In this document: piece by piece, positions 5,691-8,310 of the stretch
Layout of the letters: every line of letters begins with the position of its first letter
How positions within the stretch are numbered: position 1 is the stretch's first letter
Source: Smithella sp. D17
GTDB taxonomy: Bacteria; Desulfobacterota; Syntrophia; Syntrophales; Smithellaceae
Direction of reading: 5' to 3'
Assembly (NCBI GenBank): GCA_000753945.1
Contig: JQOA01000237.1
Coordinates: 1 to 8,310, forward strand
DNA: 8,310 bases
Notes under the pieces: model-generated
Database searches by the model: none
What the model was told of the DNA's origin: nothing
Seen by the model: the letters and a program-made list of their open reading frames with translations, nothing else
Position numbers and translations under genes: made by a program

Positions 5691-7616
5691 TTGTATAAAG
5701 AAGAACAACATAAAACAAAAACCAGATTAACGCTACCGCAGTTGTTGGTGGAAAATGCCACTACGTATGGCGATACCAAAACGGCAATCCGTGAAAAGGC
5801 ATATGGCATATGGCAGAAATACAACTGGGCAGACTACTGCCGGTATATGCGGACAACAGCGGCCGGGTATGCCTCGCTTAATCTTAAGCGCGGTGAAAAC
5901 GTCTGCATGATTGTGCATAATCATCCCGAGTGGCTTTTCTCGGAGCTGGCCGCGCACGCTCTGGGCGCGACAACTCTAAATTTGTTTACTTCTTCCATTG
6001 CCGATGAACTGGCTTTTTCCATCAAACGGATCAACTCGCCTGTCGTAGTTGTCCAGGATCAGGAGCAGGTGGATAAACTTCTGGAGGTAAAAGAGAAACT
6101 GCCGCAGACAAAAAAAGTTGTCTATATTGATCCCACCGGCATGACTTCGTATGAGGATGATCCGTGGCTAATAAGCTATGCCGGACTTCTGGAAGAAGGG
6201 GAAAAATTCATCAAAAATCATCCTGATTTTATCGAAAATGAAATAAATAAAGGCAGACCAGAGGATATCGCTGTAATGATCCAGACTTCAGGAACCACCG
6301 GCATTCCCAAACTGGCCATGTTGTCGCATCGCAATCTGACCACTATGGCCGGCCAGTGGGTGGACGCTGCAAAGATCAAGCCGGAAGAAAACTGGCTGTC
6401 GATGTCTCCGCCGGCGTGGATTGTTGATCAGATGTGGGGGATGGGCGTTGCGCTCGGAAGCGCCATGTGTATGAATTTTCCGGAAACCGCGGAGACGGTT
6501 TTGGAAGATTTTCGGGATATCGGCCCTTCGATGATTATTACCTCTTCGCGCTTCTGGGAAGATATGGCCTCACGCATCCGGGTAAAAATATCCGATGCGG
6601 GCTGGTTGAAAAAGAAATTATTTTATCTGGGTGAAAAAATCGGTAAAAAGGTTGTGGAAAAACAATCGCACAAAGAGCCTTTGCCTTTATCGCTGCAAGC
6701 TTTATATCAAGTAATGTCTGTCGCAGTTTATCGTCCGCTTCTGGATCGTTTGGGGTGCGCTCGTTTTCGGAGCGCCTTTACCGGTGGTCATCCCATCAGT
6801 CCCGATGTCATTTTATTTTTCCGGGCGATGGGCTTGAATTTAAAACAATGCTATGGTCTCACGGAATCATGCGGCATCTTTCAGATACAGCCTGACGATG
6901 AAGTCAAACTGGAAACGGTGGGCAAACCTCTGACACTGACCGAAGTAAAAATAGCGGATGATCAGGAAGTGCTGGTCAAATCCGAAGCAAATTTTTCCGG
7001 TTATCACAATGATTATGAGTCAACGCAAAACGCTTTTGAAAACGGATGGCTCAAAACCGGTGATGCCGGATACATCGACAACGACGGCCATTTGCTGATC
7101 ATCGGCCGCAAGGAAGATATTATCCGCAATAAAAGCGGCGAAGCATTTTCGCCTGATTTTATCGAAACGCGTCTTAAATTCAGTCCCTATATTAAAGAAG
7201 CCGTTACCTTCGGTGAAGCTCGCCCCTATATCACGGCCATGATTAATATTGATCTGGGCAATGTCGGCAACTGGGCAGAGGATAGAATGATCCCGTACAC
7301 AACATACATGGATCTTTCCCAGCAACAGGCTGTGGAGGAATTGATTCTCAAAGAAGTTATAACGGTAAATGAACAGCTTCCCGAAGTAATGAAGATAAAA
7401 AAATTTGTTCTGCTTTATAAACTACTGGATGCGGATGACGAAGAGTTGACACGTACCGGTAAAGTGCGCCGCCGTTTTGTTTACGGCTTGTATCTGAAAA
7501 TAATTGAGGCCATGTACAACAATCAGAAGAACGTTGAGGTAACAGGTAAAGTCAAGTATCGCGACGGAAGAATAGGCGAAATAGACACAACGATCAATAT
7601 TATCAATGTGAGTTAG
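5691..7616 (+). CDS. AMP-forming acyl-CoA ligase (long-chain FAA1/FadD15-like family)
   Basis: An adenylate-forming ligase of 641 residues converting a carboxylic acid, ATP and CoA to acyl-CoA, AMP and PPi. It has the phosphate loop TSGTTGIPK (199-207), YGLTE (388-392), KTGD with ribose-binding D458, the hinge GRKED (R473), and the C-terminal lysine K591 in TRTGKVRR. The phosphate loop continues PKL where most relatives have PKG. A tail of about 45 residues after K591 is as in transporter-linked members of this family. The start is chosen as TTG 5691, with AAGG at 5678-5681. The frame stays open upstream to GTG 5583, but that would overlap livG by 89 bases without a Shine-Dalgarno sequence, and the added residues are a lysine-rich shadow of livG. 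Genes lie tightly on both sides (19 and 10 bases), so it is cotranscribed with the importer and probably activates the imported acid. The substrate (fatty, aromatic or other acid) is unknown. Confidence 0.87.
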   Translation: MYKEEQHKTKTRLTLPQLLVENATTYGDTKTAIREKAYGIWQKYNWADYCRYMRTTAAGYASLNLKRGENVCMIVHNHPEWLFSELAAHALGATTLNLFTSSIADELAFSIKRINSPVVVVQDQEQVDKLLEVKEKLPQTKKVVYIDPTGMTSYEDDPWLISYAGLLEEGEKFIKNHPDFIENEINKGRPEDIAVMIQTSGTTGIPKLAMLSHRNLTTMAGQWVDAAKIKPEENWLSMSPPAWIVDQMWGMGVALGSAMCMNFPETAETVLEDFRDIGPSMIITSSRFWEDMASRIRVKISDAGWLKKKLFYLGEKIGKKVVEKQSHKEPLPLSLQALYQVMSVAVYRPLLDRLGCARFRSAFTGGHPISPDVILFFRAMGLNLKQCYGLTESCGIFQIQPDDEVKLETVGKPLTLTEVKIADDQEVLVKSEANFSGYHNDYESTQNAFENGWLKTGDAGYIDNDGHLLIIGRKEDIIRNKSGEAFSPDFIETRLKFSPYIKEAVTFGEARPYITAMINIDLGNVGNWAEDRMIPYTTYMDLSQQQAVEELILKEVITVNEQLPEVMKIKKFVLLYKLLDADDEELTRTGKVRRRFVYGLYLKIIEAMYNNQKNVEVTGKVKYRDGRIGEIDTTINIINVS

Positions 7617-7626
7617 GAATTTATAA

Positions 7627-8310
7627 ATGGAATTTTTTTTGCAATTATTAGTCAACGGTGTTTGCGTGGGGCTGCTCTACGGCATTTCCGCGATGGGCTT
7701 TGTCATGATTTTCAAATCATCGAGCGTTTTGAATTTCGCACATGGAGAACTGCTGGCATTGGGAGCTTTCTTCTTCCTTACGCTCGTTACCTGGGCGCAA
7801 TTGCCCGTTTTCGTCGCTTTTATTCTTACCCTGATCGGTTGCTTTATTCTGGGATTCCTCATTGAGAGATTTTTTCTGCGTCCGTTAATCGGCGAAAAAC
7901 TTATTTTCGTTATTATGCTGACAGTAGGACTGGCCGCCATGTTCAAAGGTCTGATTCTGCTGATCTGGGGCGGCAATTTATATACCTATCCGGAATTCCT
8001 GCCCCCGACAATGGGGCTGCAATTTGGCGCCATCTATATAGCGCCGGTTTATTCGGCCACGCTGGTTATCAGCGTTATTTTTCTTGTTCTATTCGGGTTA
8101 TTCTTTAAAAAATCAGCCCAGGGGATTTATATGCGCTCAGTTGCCGATAATCAGAAGGCGGCTCTTTCTCTGGGTGTTCATGTCCGGCGAGTGTTCGCGC
8201 TTTCCTGGGCGATTGCCGCGCTTGTCGCCTCCATGAGCGGCATTGTTCTGGGAATTATCAACGGCGTCAATGTTCACGATTTGAGTTCCATCGGCATGAA
8301 GGTGTTTCCC
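7627..8310 (+). CDS. livH: LivH-type ABC permease, 3' end cut by the window
   Basis: This is the N-terminal 228 residues of an inner-membrane permease that normally has about 290-300, open to the last base of the window. It begins ATG 7627, with AGGA at 7615-7618, 10 bases after the ligase stop. Hydrophobic segments are visible at about residues 5-29, 34-58, 59-80, 93-116, 137-160 and 190-213. The family's early NFAHGELLALGA segment (36-47) is present. The cytoplasmic loop that contacts the ATPase is seen at about 169-190 (MRSVADNQKAALSLGVHVRR), as in LivH. It would pair with a LivM-type permease, presumably encoded next, to form the channel served by the binding protein and ATPases. The substrate is unknown, with an organic acid favoured by the neighbouring ligase. 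Confidence 0.9.
   Translation, partial: MEFFLQLLVNGVCVGLLYGISAMGFVMIFKSSSVLNFAHGELLALGAFFFLTLVTWAQLPVFVAFILTLIGCFILGFLIERFFLRPLIGEKLIFVIMLTVGLAAMFKGLILLIWGGNLYTYPEFLPPTMGLQFGAIYIAPVYSATLVISVIFLVLFGLFFKKSAQGIYMRSVADNQKAALSLGVHVRRVFALSWAIAALVASMSGIVLGIINGVNVHDLSSIGMKVFP

Noticed and set aside
7677..7976. Open frames on both strands (7662-7865 +, 7677-7976 -) at the start of the permease gene
   Set aside because: The LivH frame from 7627 is unambiguous and runs through the region; these are out-of-frame shadows.

Overview
This is a moderately AT-rich bacterial window with every supported gene on the + strand. The content suggests a Gram-negative, probably anaerobic bacterium of the former Deltaproteobacteria (Desulfobacterota, for example a Syntrophales-type organism). 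The reasons are a PilS/PilR-type sigma-54 two-component pair next to a LivKGHMF-type ABC importer operon that carries an acyl-CoA ligase gene between its ATPase and permease genes. The taxonomic guess rests on gene content and protein flavour only and is weak.

Layout. Bases 1-65 are an exact reverse complement of 1264-1328 inside the first gene, so the left edge looks like a fold-back chimera or a small inverted duplication. 127-1797 encodes a six-helix membrane histidine kinase with a PAS domain (PilS-like). 1861-3228 encodes its likely partner, an NtrC-family regulator with receiver, AAA+ and Fis-type HTH domains (PilR-like). The 324-base gap 3229-3552 is not empty. It holds a weak terminator candidate for pilSR, a possible micro-gene of 30 codons with its own promoter-like boxes, Shine-Dalgarno sequence and a strong intrinsic terminator, and then promoter-like boxes with a small dyad in front of the transporter operon.

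The transporter operon runs to the right edge: a secreted solute-binding protein (3553-4752), a 15-bp perfect stem-loop between cistrons (4764-4805), a LivG-type ATPase (4844-5671), an AMP-forming acyl-CoA ligase (best start TTG 5691, end 7616) and a LivH-type permease cut off by the window end (7627-8310). The rest of the importer (LivM- and LivF-type genes) is expected beyond the window. The embedded ligase suggests that the imported compound is a carboxylic acid activated to its CoA thioester on entry, rather than a branched-chain amino acid; this is inference from context.

I see no rRNA, tRNA, CRISPR array, insertion sequence or phage gene. Most of the window is conventional. The points most worth a second look are the exact 65-bp inverted copy, the possible micro-gene at 3299-3495, the intercistronic stem-loop and the transporter-ligase gene arrangement.
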